Origin: Lawsonibacter sp. | GTDB taxonomy: Bacteria > Bacillota > Clostridia > Oscillospirales > Oscillospiraceae | NCBI GenBank assembly: GCA_022798155.1 | Contig: JAAWLY010000061.1 | Coordinates: 1-12,473 of the forward strand | DNA: 12,473 bases | Direction: 5' to 3' | Shown here: positions 1 through 5,885 of the stretch, one piece after another | Layout: every line of letters starts with the position of its first letter | Numbering within the stretch: position 1 is the first letter of the stretch | Translations under genes and position numbers: made by a program | The notes under the pieces: model-generated | Databases searched by the model: none | Told to the model about the DNA's origin: nothing | What the model saw: the letters and a program-made list of their open reading frames with translations, nothing else

Positions 1-703
1 AGGGGAACATGTCCCCCCGGCCGGAGGTGAGCACCTCGTCGCCGGAGACCAGCTGGGCCCCCTCTGGCAGGTAGTTCAGCTTCAGCTGGCCCTGGTTCAT
101 CAGGGCAAAGTCCCCCTCCAGCACGCCGGCGGAGTAGGTGCGGTTGACGATCCCGCCCATCTGGGTGTCGGTGTTGATAATGGTGGACACGGTGGACCAG
201 TTCAGCCCCACCTTAGACACCACACCCACCAGCACGCCCATTTCGGTGACCACGCAGTCCCCCGCCTCGATGCCGCTGGAGGCGCCTTTGCTCAAGGTGA
301 GGGTGGACTCCCAGTTGAAGTTGGAGCGGGCGGTGACCCGGGCGTCTTCAAAGACGAAGTCCCGCCGCCGGGCCTGGAGGTTGAGCAGCTCCCGGAGCTG
401 GTCGTTTTCCCGGCTGGCCTCCTCGTTCTGCCTGACCTGCGCCTCCAGCTCTCCCACCTGGCTGCGCAGGCTGCTCAGCTCCTGCTCCAGATCCCCGTAG
501 TGGAAGACATAGGTATATACCCCCTCCACCCAGTCGGCGGCGGCGGAGACGCCGCTGCGCAGGGGGGTGACGATGGTGTTGGCCAGGTTGGACAGAGGGT
601 CGGCCTGGCCGCCCATCAAAGAGGAGACGGTTCCGATGAGGATGGTCAGCAGCAGGGCGATGACCAGCAGCAGTATTCCGTTTTGCCGGAGAAAATCTTT
701 CAC
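1..703 (-). CDS. mreC: Rod shape-determining protein MreC (partial, C-terminus beyond left edge)
   Basis: MreC is a membrane-anchored periplasmic/extracellular scaffold that links MreB and MreD to the cell-wall elongation machinery. The 234 residues present show a short cytoplasmic start (VKDFLRQNG), one membrane segment at about residues 10-30, a coiled coil at about 70-110 (DLEQELSSLRSQVGELEAQ) and the first part of the MreC beta domain (NWESTLTLSKGASSGIEAGD, then GVLVGVVSKVG and TIINTD). The start is GTG, preceded by AGAAGGAG at good spacing, and lies one base after the maf stop, so the two genes are co-transcribed and probably translationally coupled. Usual MreC length is about 270-300 residues, so roughly the last 40-60 are missing at the window edge; mreD would be expected next. 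Identification is firm. Confidence 0.95.
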   Translation of the reverse strand, partial: MKDFLRQNGILLLVIALLLTILIGTVSSLMGGQADPLSNLANTIVTPLRSGVSAAADWVEGVYTYVFHYGDLEQELSSLRSQVGELEAQVRQNEEASRENDQLRELLNLQARRRDFVFEDARVTARSNFNWESTLTLSKGASSGIEAGDCVVTEMGVLVGVVSKVGLNWSTVSTIINTDTQMGGIVNRTYSAGVLEGDFALMNQGQLKLNYLPEGAQLVSGDEVLTSGRGDMFP

Positions 704-704
704 G

Positions 705-1298
705 TTATAACTCCTTCTCTGCCGCGAGGGCCAGAAGATTCAGGCCGAAGCCCGCCAAGATCCGGCCCAGCCGGCACACCGGCAGGCCCATTACGTTGTA
801 GTAGTCCCCGGAGATCCCCTCCACCAGCAGACAGCCCAGGCCCTGGATGCCGTAGGCCCCGGCCTTGTCCATAGGCTCGCCGGTGGCGGCGTAGAGGGAT
901 ATCTCCTCCGCCGTCAGGGTGCGGAAGCGGACGGGAGTGGCCTCGTGCTGGGTGATTGTCCGCCCGCCCTGGCAGACCGAAACTCCGGAGTAGACCACAT
1001 GCTCCCGGCCGGAAAGCCGGGCGAGCATCCCGACGGCCTCTTCCCGGCTGTGGGGCTTGCCCAGTATCTGGCCGTCGATGGCAACAACGGTGTCCGCCGC
1101 GATGACCAAGGCGTCGGGGTGGGCGGCGGCCACCTCGGCGCACTTGCGCCGGGACAGCTCCTCCACCAGCTCCGCCGGACTCAGACCGGGGCGGGCGGTC
1201 TCCTCGCCCTGAGCGGGGATGATTTTAAAATTGGTGATTCCCATCCGCTCCAGCAGCTCCCGCCGCCGGGGAGATTGGGAGGCCAGTATGATCTTCAT
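705..1298 (-). CDS. maf: Maf-family nucleotide pyrophosphatase (septum-associated)
   Basis: Maf proteins hydrolyse non-canonical or pyrimidine nucleoside triphosphates to monophosphates and influence septation in Firmicutes. The 197-residue product has the family N-terminus SQSPRRRELL (residues 7-16), the catalytic-region AADTVV (67-72), the GKPHS segment (80-84) and a C-terminal DKAGAYGIQGLG, the pattern of the dTTP/UTP pyrophosphatase subgroup. The start is MKIILASQSP with an upstream GAGGTG; a longer reading up to 1460 would run through the hairpin repeat and has no homologous look, so it was rejected. It sits directly upstream of mreC with a one-base gap, the classical maf-(radC)-mreB/C/D neighbourhood, here without radC or mreB. 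Length matches the family. Confidence 0.95.
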   Translation of the reverse strand: MKIILASQSPRRRELLERMGITNFKIIPAQGEETARPGLSPAELVEELSRRKCAEVAAAHPDALVIAADTVVAIDGQILGKPHSREEAVGMLARLSGREHVVYSGVSVCQGGRTITQHEATPVRFRTLTAEEISLYAATGEPMDKAGAYGIQGLGCLLVEGISGDYYNVMGLPVCRLGRILAGFGLNLLALAAEKEL

Positions 1299-1337
1299 AG
1301 CAACACCTCGTTTGCGCGCCCTCGTCCCCCGCAGGGA

Positions 1338-1520
1338 AAGGCCCCTTTTAAAAGGGGCTGTCAGCCGCAGGCTGACTGAGGATTGCGTTCGCAAAGCGAA
1401 CATACGGAGTAACCGAGGTCTGTAAAACCTTGTCTGCTTCGCACATTTTGGCTGCGCCAAAATACAATCCTCCGCCCCAGTGTGCGCAGTGGGGCACCTC
1501 CTTTGCCAAAGAAGGCTTTT
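1338..1520. repeat. Intergenic hairpin repeat element, copy A
   Basis: This element has six stem-loops and mirrored ends. In order: a perfect 18-base palindrome GCCCCTTTTAAAAGGGGC (1341-1358); hairpin TCAGCCGCAGGCTGA (1361-1375); GAGGATTG (1378-1385); inner hairpin GTTCGC-AAA-GCGAAC (1387-1401); inner hairpin TTTTGGC-TGC-GCCAAAA (1446-1462); CAATCCTC (1465-1472), the exact inverse of GAGGATTG; CCCCA...TGGGG (1475-1494); and an imperfect CCTCCTTTG/CAAAGAAGG hairpin (1497-1515). Both ends therefore read outer hairpin, second hairpin, GAGGATT. The same plan recurs at 7997-8092 and 12290-12432. It fills most of the gap between the XRE gene and maf. No open reading frame in it looks real. It resembles a non-autonomous, MITE-like or REP-like unit; mobility is inferred only. 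Confidence 0.75.
1399..1426 (-). promoter_or_regulatory. Weak candidate promoter for maf-mreC inside repeat A
   Basis: Read on the minus strand, TTTACA (1421-1426) is followed after 16 bases by TATGTT (1399-1404), a 5/6 and 4/6 match to the sigma-A boxes. It points at maf, about 100 bases away, and lies inside the hairpin repeat. No better promoter was found between the XRE gene and maf, but such matches occur by chance. Confidence 0.25.
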
Positions 1521-1524
1521 TTCC

Positions 1525-1773
1525 TTATCCTTCGGCCTCCGCTTTGTATTTTGGCTCCGGGTCGTCGGTCAGGCCCAGCAGATAGTCGGCGGAGACATGG
1601 TAGTGCTTGCAGATCAAGGCGATGCGCTCGGCGGAGGTGGTGCGATTACCCCGCTCAATCTCGCTGATATGCCCCTTTCCGACATCAAGCAGTATCCCCA
1701 AGGTCTTTTGCGTCTCATTATGTTGTGTGCGCAGCGCGAAAATGCGCTGCCCGAAAAGTTCTTTTGAAAACAT
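1525..1773 (-). CDS. Small XRE/Cro-type helix-turn-helix regulator
   Basis: This 82-residue protein is almost entirely one HTH_3 DNA-binding domain. Starting FGQRIFALRTQHNETQKTLGILLDVGKGHISEIERGNRTTS, it carries the helix 2-turn-helix 3 region (TQKTLGILLDVGKGHISEIERG) and ends in the typical YHVSADYLLGLTDDPEP tail, followed by a short charged stretch. There is no second domain, so it probably acts as a dimeric repressor with no sensor of its own. The start chosen is the second ATG (1773), because AAGGG lies 9 bases before it; the upstream in-frame ATG at 1782 has that same AAGGG pressed against it. It is divergent from the DUF6809-like gene and probably binds the paired repeats in the shared intergenic region (inference). 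Its specific signal is unknown. Confidence 0.88.
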   Translation of the reverse strand: MFSKELFGQRIFALRTQHNETQKTLGILLDVGKGHISEIERGNRTTSAERIALICKHYHVSADYLLGLTDDPEPKYKAEAEG

Positions 1774-1785
1774 AGGCTGCATCCC

Positions 1786-1814
1786 TTGGAAGTACCTTAA
1801 AAGAGGACTATAAT
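1786..1814 (+). promoter_or_regulatory. Promoter of the DUF6809-like gene
   Basis: TTGGAA (1786-1791), 17 bases, TATAAT (1809-1814): a strong sigma-A-type promoter reading right. The -35 box overlaps the ribosome binding site of the divergent XRE gene, and the spacer contains the first operator-like repeat, so a bound repressor would block RNA polymerase. On the opposite strand TATTAT (1810-1815) with TTTTAA 17 bases upstream could serve the XRE gene, much more weakly. Confidence 0.7.
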
Positions 1815-1840
1815 ATGGGACATGAAGTACCCTTAAAAGG
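1791..1840. promoter_or_regulatory. Paired operator-like repeats for the XRE regulator
   Basis: AGTACCTTAAAAG (1791-1803) and AGTACCCTTAAAAGG (1826-1840) are near-identical direct repeats about 35 bases apart. The second also contains the inverted arms CCTT-AA-AAGG. One lies in the promoter spacer and the other just past the likely transcription start of the plus-strand gene. This is the usual layout for a small autoregulating XRE repressor. Binding itself is inferred. Confidence 0.5.
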
Positions 1841-1864
1841 TATTGGAGTTGGAGGTTAACAAAA

Positions 1865-2110
1865 ATGGAAAATATCTTATACCAGCTCTTCAGCGGCGGC
1901 TATGATATTACCCCAAAACGGGACAAAAAGCAACAGGAACTGGTTCAGAAGATTCTTGCCGAGTGGGGCAAGATTAACGATGCCCTGGGTACAGAGTTTG
2001 CAGACCGCCTGGTAGAGCTGGAAGGGGAGCGGGAGGACTGGCAAAATTATCAATATTACCGCTCCGGCTTTCTCCTGGGCGCCCGCCTGATGCTGGAGAC
2101 GCTGGGTTAG
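1865..2110 (+). CDS. Small DUF6809-like protein of unknown function
   Basis: This 81-residue soluble protein starts MENILYQLFSGGYDITPKRDKKQQELVQKI and ends DWQNYQYYRSGFLLGARLMLETLG. The short N-terminal 'LYQLFSGGYDITP' motif, a central helical region with a hydrophobic heptad-like pattern, and the C-terminal 'F..GF.LGARLMLE' helix fit the DUF6809 family, common in clostridia and often phage- or XRE-associated. No catalytic motif, signal peptide or membrane segment is visible. GGAGG at 1851-1855 lies 9 bases before the ATG. It has its own strong promoter carrying XRE operator-like repeats, so it is probably repressed by the divergent regulator. Its stop overlaps by 4 bases the stop of the converging DUF2262 gene. 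The family assignment is from memory of the pattern and is moderate. Confidence 0.75.
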   Translation: MENILYQLFSGGYDITPKRDKKQQELVQKILAEWGKINDALGTEFADRLVELEGEREDWQNYQYYRSGFLLGARLMLETLG

Positions 2111-2979
2111 CCCTCCATGCTGGCCTCGCCGGGGCCGTTTTCCAGGTCGCCGGAGACGTGGATGGAGTGGCCCAAAAACAGCTCGCCGTCGCCGAACCAG
2201 AAGTCGAACTCGCCGCTCCCCCGAATCTCGATGGACTCCAGCTCCATCCGCTCCATAAACTGCTCCCGGGTGATCTCCGGGGGCTCCCCGTCCTCCTCGC
2301 CCAGGTCCTGATTCCAGTCGTTGGCCAGGGAGAGGAGGTCATCCGCGGCGAATTCCCGGACCCGCCTGTTCCACTCCCCGGCGGCGGCCAGCAGGACCTT
2401 GGCGTTGGCGAGACAGTCCGCCCGCTCCTCGTCCACGTCGAAGGTGAGGGACACCTGGGTCCCCAGCCAGTCCACCTCGGTCTCAAACCAGTTTACCCGC
2501 CGGTCCAGGGTGAAGGTGCCCAGTCCATCCTCCCAGAAGGTGACGGGCTTTTTCTGCTCCTCCAGAATGGCTTTCAGGTCTGGGTCGAAGGCGGGCTCGG
2601 GCAGGTCCAGCAGCAGCAGGCGCTTGCCGTCCTCCGACACCCGGCCCCGGAATTTGATGATGTTGTCCGGCCGGACCCGCTGGCGCAGAAAGTCCAGCAG
2701 CTTCTCGTCCCCCAGGGTGACCAGGCCGGTTTCCCCCAGATGGATGTCGGGGGAGTCCTCCTCCATCCAGGCGGTCAGGCCGGTGGACAGGCTCCACAGC
2801 TCGTCGTCTCGCATCCGTCCCCCGCTGAACCCGTTGGCCCCGGTAACCGCCAGAATGGTCAGCTCCTCCGGCTGAAACTGGGCGGCGAACTCCTTGAAGC
2901 GGGGGCTCTCCCCGCTCCGCCCCTTTTCCCTGGACAGCTCCTCCGGCTTCTCGCCCTTCCGCTTAAACAGTCCAAACAT
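2107..2979 (-). CDS. DUF2262-domain protein
   Basis: This 290-residue soluble protein has no signal peptide and an acidic composition. Its C-terminal half, from about residue 152 (GLGTFTLDRRVNWFETEVDWLGTQVSLTFDVD, then AKVLLAAAGEWNRRVREFAADDLLSLAND), matches the DUF2262 pattern. That family often appears in cytosolic proteins of unknown role, in some lineages as part of immunity-like clusters. The N-terminal half (residues 1-150) is less familiar and may be a divergent DUF2262-associated domain. The start chosen is ATG at 2979, because AAGGAG ends 8 bases before it; a GTG three codons upstream abuts the same AAGGAG and is unlikely. That ribosome site overlaps the dut stop codon, so the gene is the last cistron of the dut operon. 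No function can be given. Confidence 0.85.
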   Translation of the reverse strand: MFGLFKRKGEKPEELSREKGRSGESPRFKEFAAQFQPEELTILAVTGANGFSGGRMRDDELWSLSTGLTAWMEEDSPDIHLGETGLVTLGDEKLLDFLRQRVRPDNIIKFRGRVSEDGKRLLLLDLPEPAFDPDLKAILEEQKKPVTFWEDGLGTFTLDRRVNWFETEVDWLGTQVSLTFDVDEERADCLANAKVLLAAAGEWNRRVREFAADDLLSLANDWNQDLGEEDGEPPEITREQFMERMELESIEIRGSGEFDFWFGDGELFLGHSIHVSGDLENGPGEASMEG

Positions 2980-2991
2980 ATCGAACACTCC

Positions 2992-3441
2992 TTATTTTCC
3001 GGTGGACCCAAAGCCCCCCGCCCCCCGGGCGGTGTCGTCCAGCTGGTCCACCATCTGGATGCTGGCCTGGATCACCGGGGCAATCATCAGCTGGGCGATG
3101 CGCTCCCCGGGCTGAACGGTGAAATCCGATTCCCCGGAGTTTTGAAGGCCAACCAATATTTCGCCTCTGTAATCACTGTCTATGACTCCCACACAGTTGG
3201 CGGGGGTGATCCCATGCTTGATGCCCAGGCCGCTGCGGGCGTAGACCAAAGCCACATACTGGGCCGAGGGCAGGGCGATGGCGATGCCGGTGGGGATGGT
3301 CCGGCGCTGTCCGGCGGGGATGGTTACCGCCTCGTCCATGCAGGCGTGCAGGTCCATGGCCGCCGAACCGGGGGTGGCGTAGAAGGGCAAAGGGATGTCT
3401 GTTCCGATTTTAGGGGATACCGCTTTAACTTTCAAGTCCAT
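2992..3441 (-). CDS. dut: Deoxyuridine 5'-triphosphate nucleotidohydrolase (trimeric dUTPase)
   Basis: dUTPase converts dUTP to dUMP and pyrophosphate, keeping uracil out of DNA and supplying thymidylate synthesis. All five trimeric dUTPase motifs are present and in order in 149 residues: I GSAAMDLHA (25-33), II ARSGLGIKHG (68-77), III GVIDSDYRGEI (85-95, with the catalytic aspartate at about 88), IV PGERIAQLMI (111-120) and the C-terminal motif V RGAGGFGSTG (139-148), which closes over the nucleotide. Length is normal. GAGGAG precedes the ATG by 8 bases. It follows luxC by 20 bases and precedes the DUF2262 gene by 12, both on the same strand, so it is an internal cistron of the long minus-strand operon. 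No terminator is seen on either side. Confidence 0.97.
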   Translation of the reverse strand: MDLKVKAVSPKIGTDIPLPFYATPGSAAMDLHACMDEAVTIPAGQRRTIPTGIAIALPSAQYVALVYARSGLGIKHGITPANCVGVIDSDYRGEILVGLQNSGESDFTVQPGERIAQLMIAPVIQASIQMVDQLDDTARGAGGFGSTGK

Positions 3442-3461
3442 ATTGTAAACTCCTCAAAAAT

Positions 3462-4721
3462 TTATGGGTTTTCTATGTCCACCACCCGCACATACCGGCG
3501 CAGGGGGTACTCCCCGTCGTGGCTTTCCAGGGGGAAGGTGTCTGACATGTGTCCGGGGACGGTAATCCGGTTCAGCCCCGCCCGGGCCAGCAGGGCGGAC
3601 AGCTCCTCCCGCTCCGAGGGGGGACACAGCAGTCCCGCCGTCTGGAGCCGGCCCCGCTGCCGCCGCAGGGTGGGGACGATCTCCTGTCTGGGCAGGCGCT
3701 TGACCAGCACATTGCCGTGGAGGTGGGACAGCTCCAGCTCACCGTCCCGGCGCAGGGTGAGGGAACAGCACCGGCCGGGGAAATTCAGGTCGCCGGAGCC
3801 GGCCCGGTCCACCATCTGCTCCAGGGCCGTCTCCCGGGCGTAGAGGGCCCCCTGGGCCGTCTGGCCGGGGGTCCTATAGTGAGCGGCGGCGGCCTGCGCT
3901 AAAAGGGGAAGAAAGATTTTGCAGAACCGCTCCGCCACGGACAGGTGATCAGTATCCAGGTAAATCACCTGACAGGAGGAGCACAGCAGCCCGCCGGTGC
4001 GGACGGCATGGTCCGCCAGACCGGACAAGTCGATCCCCTCCCAGCCGGACAGATAGGCGAAGCTGAGCCGGTGGCCCCACTCGATGAGCTTGCAGCCGGT
4101 TGGAGCCAGTTTCCGCATAGCGGCCACCGCCCCGTCCCCGCCCCAGGTGACAACCCCGCCGGCCAGCCTGGCCAGAGCCTGGATGCTCCCGGAATATTTG
4201 GAGGGCAGATCAAAGGCGTACAGCCAGGGGGCCAGCTTAGGCTCGATCTCGGTCAGCTTTTGGAACACCGCCAAGGTGAGCCCCCTGTCCCCGTGGGGCA
4301 GCTTCACCAGGTTGATATTGCCGGTGAGCAGGCCCTCCACGGCGGTGAAAGCGGGCAGGCCCGCCATATTCCCCGGGGCCACATGGAGCAGCACCCCCAG
4401 GGGCCGGACCTCCGAGCGCCCGAAAGGCCGGGGGCCGGCGAGACCGCCCAACTCCAGATTCAGCCTGGCCTCCAGGGTCTTCCGGCTGATCTGAGGCCGG
4501 ACCCGGTCCAACTCCTCTCTCGTCCCGGGCGGGGCGTATTGGGCAATGAGGCCGTCCAGCGTTCCGCTGTCCAGTTCATTTCCCAGGGAATCCAGGGCGT
4601 CCAGGACGGCGTCCGTCTCCAGGGGCGGGCCGCTGAGAGTACGGGAGATGTCTCCTTCCAGGCCGCCCAGGACGGAGTTCAGCTCCCCGTCGGGGAGGAG
4701 TTTTCCTCCGGCGAAAATCAT
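3462..4721 (-). CDS. luxC: LuxC-type acyl-CoA/acyl-protein reductase
   Basis: LuxC enzymes belong to the aldehyde dehydrogenase superfamily and reduce an activated acyl group to an aldehyde using NADPH, with a cysteine as acyl acceptor. The 419-residue product shows the family core RPLGVLLHVAPGNMAGLPAFTAVEGLLTGN (about 106-135) followed by NLVKLP. Next come a nucleotide-binding stretch GGVVTWGGDGAVAAMRK and TGCKLIEWGHRLSFAYL (188-224), then CSSCQVIYLD (247-256). Cys247 aligns with the catalytic cysteine of the LuxC 'CSSPQ' motif; the usual proline is Cys250 here. No membrane segment. The ATG overlaps the luxE stop as ATGA, with GGGGGAG upstream, so the two are translationally coupled and likely form one complex. 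No luxA, luxB or luxD is in the window. Substrate and product are unknown; the name is by family. Confidence 0.88.
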   Translation of the reverse strand: MIFAGGKLLPDGELNSVLGGLEGDISRTLSGPPLETDAVLDALDSLGNELDSGTLDGLIAQYAPPGTREELDRVRPQISRKTLEARLNLELGGLAGPRPFGRSEVRPLGVLLHVAPGNMAGLPAFTAVEGLLTGNINLVKLPHGDRGLTLAVFQKLTEIEPKLAPWLYAFDLPSKYSGSIQALARLAGGVVTWGGDGAVAAMRKLAPTGCKLIEWGHRLSFAYLSGWEGIDLSGLADHAVRTGGLLCSSCQVIYLDTDHLSVAERFCKIFLPLLAQAAAAHYRTPGQTAQGALYARETALEQMVDRAGSGDLNFPGRCCSLTLRRDGELELSHLHGNVLVKRLPRQEIVPTLRRQRGRLQTAGLLCPPSEREELSALLARAGLNRITVPGHMSDTFPLESHDGEYPLRRYVRVVDIENP

Positions 4722-5842
4722 GGCATCTCCCCCTTTCCCAGCAGCTCAGCGGCTCCCGCCGCACAGGTGGTGATGTCGTTCAGCCCCGCCCGGCCCAGGA
4801 TGGTGAGGCAGGGGGACTTCAGCCCGCAGCCGCACTCCTCCCCGGGGGTGAGACAGCCCAGATCGTCGGTCATGACGCTGGTCACCGGGGTGGCGTTGAT
4901 GAGGGGGGTAATCAGGTTCACCAGCCCCACCTCTCCCATGGGCAGGGGCTCTAAGGTACGCACATCCCGGATGATGACACGGGAGTAGACCGGGACGTGG
5001 AAGTGGTGTTTTTTGCAGGTGTTGAAGAAAACCGGGTGCTCCACCGCCCCGAAAAACTCGTGAATGTTCTCCTCCTCCACCCCCAGCACCCGCTTGGCCA
5101 GGGCGTAGAGGGTGCCCTTGTCCACCTCCTGGGCGTAGTGCTGCTTCCAGCCCCCGGCCAGGAGAATTTTGGAGCCCTGGGGCAGTCGTACCGACAGCCC
5201 CAGCTCCTCCATCCGCTCCATCCCGAACCACAGGTAGGAGGGGAAGGCTACAAGGCGCACCGGCAGAGGGGAGCGGGCCCACCGGGCCAGAGTCCTGACC
5301 GCCCCGTCCAGGTCAGGGACATATGTGCCGTTTTTCCACCGCAGGGCGTAGAACCGGCCCAGAGGGGGGGCGAAATGGGTCAGGCCGAACATGGTCCGGG
5401 CCACCCCCATTCTGTCCTGTTTTCCCGGCTTGTAGCCCAAAATCACATAGTGGGCGGGCTTAGGAGAGACCAGTTTGTGGTAAAATCCCAGCCGCAGCAC
5501 CATGGGAATCTCCGCGAAGATGCAGCCCCAGTCGAAGCCCACCCGGCTGAAGCTGCCGCTGGTGCCCGAGGAGGTCACCCGCATCCCCATCCGCCACTCC
5601 GGCATGGAGAAAACGGCGTGCCGCTTGAAGAACAGGGTGGGCAAAACGGGCAGCTTTGCCAAATCGTCTATGGTCCGCACCTGCTCGGGGGAAAACCCCT
5701 CCGCCTGACAGATGGTCCGGTACTCCGGACAGCGCCTGATGTGGTAGGCGCAGTTGTCCCGGACGGCCCGGAGGAAGCGGGCGTCCGAGCCGGGCAGATC
5801 ATATACCCGGCTGAGCCAGAAGAGCTTTTGCCGGCTGAGCAT
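4718..5842 (-). CDS. luxE: LuxE-type acyl-protein synthetase
   Basis: LuxE activates a carboxylic acid with ATP to an acyl-adenylate, loads it on its own C-terminal cysteine and passes it to LuxC for reduction. The 374-residue product has the family layout: LPVLPTLFFKRHAVFSM (64-80), the adenylate-forming SSGTSGSFSR loop (91-100), LAFPSYLWFGMERMEELGL- and LLAGGWKQ-type segments, an EFFGAVEHPVFFNTC region, and a C-terminal ILGRAGLNDITTC whose Cys360, 14 residues from the end, is the probable acyl acceptor. A CGCGLKSPC cluster precedes it and may bind metal (inference). The chosen ATG (5842) has AGGAAGGAGG 6-8 bases upstream; an upstream ATG at 5896 would overlap the U32 gene and lacks a site. 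It follows the U32 gene by 43 bases. Natural substrate unknown. Confidence 0.88.
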   Translation of the reverse strand: MLSRQKLFWLSRVYDLPGSDARFLRAVRDNCAYHIRRCPEYRTICQAEGFSPEQVRTIDDLAKLPVLPTLFFKRHAVFSMPEWRMGMRVTSSGTSGSFSRVGFDWGCIFAEIPMVLRLGFYHKLVSPKPAHYVILGYKPGKQDRMGVARTMFGLTHFAPPLGRFYALRWKNGTYVPDLDGAVRTLARWARSPLPVRLVAFPSYLWFGMERMEELGLSVRLPQGSKILLAGGWKQHYAQEVDKGTLYALAKRVLGVEEENIHEFFGAVEHPVFFNTCKKHHFHVPVYSRVIIRDVRTLEPLPMGEVGLVNLITPLINATPVTSVMTDDLGCLTPGEECGCGLKSPCLTILGRAGLNDITTCAAGAAELLGKGEMP

Positions 5843-5885
5843 AGACACCCTCCTTCCTGATTGATAACAGCGCGCCTTGCACAAA

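Noticed and set aside
1299..1460. Longer maf start at 1460
   Set aside because: The extension translates the hairpin repeat; MKIILASQSP is the conserved N-terminus.
2158..3843. Plus-strand open frame of 561 codons
   Set aside because: It is antisense to DUF2262, dut and luxC, all of which have clear family motifs. Its translation is low-complexity (Gly, Pro, Gln, Leu), as expected from a G+C-rich shadow frame.
3945..4988. Plus-strand open frame of 347 codons
   Set aside because: It is the shadow of luxC and the end of luxE, with a repetitive Gln/Pro/Gly composition.
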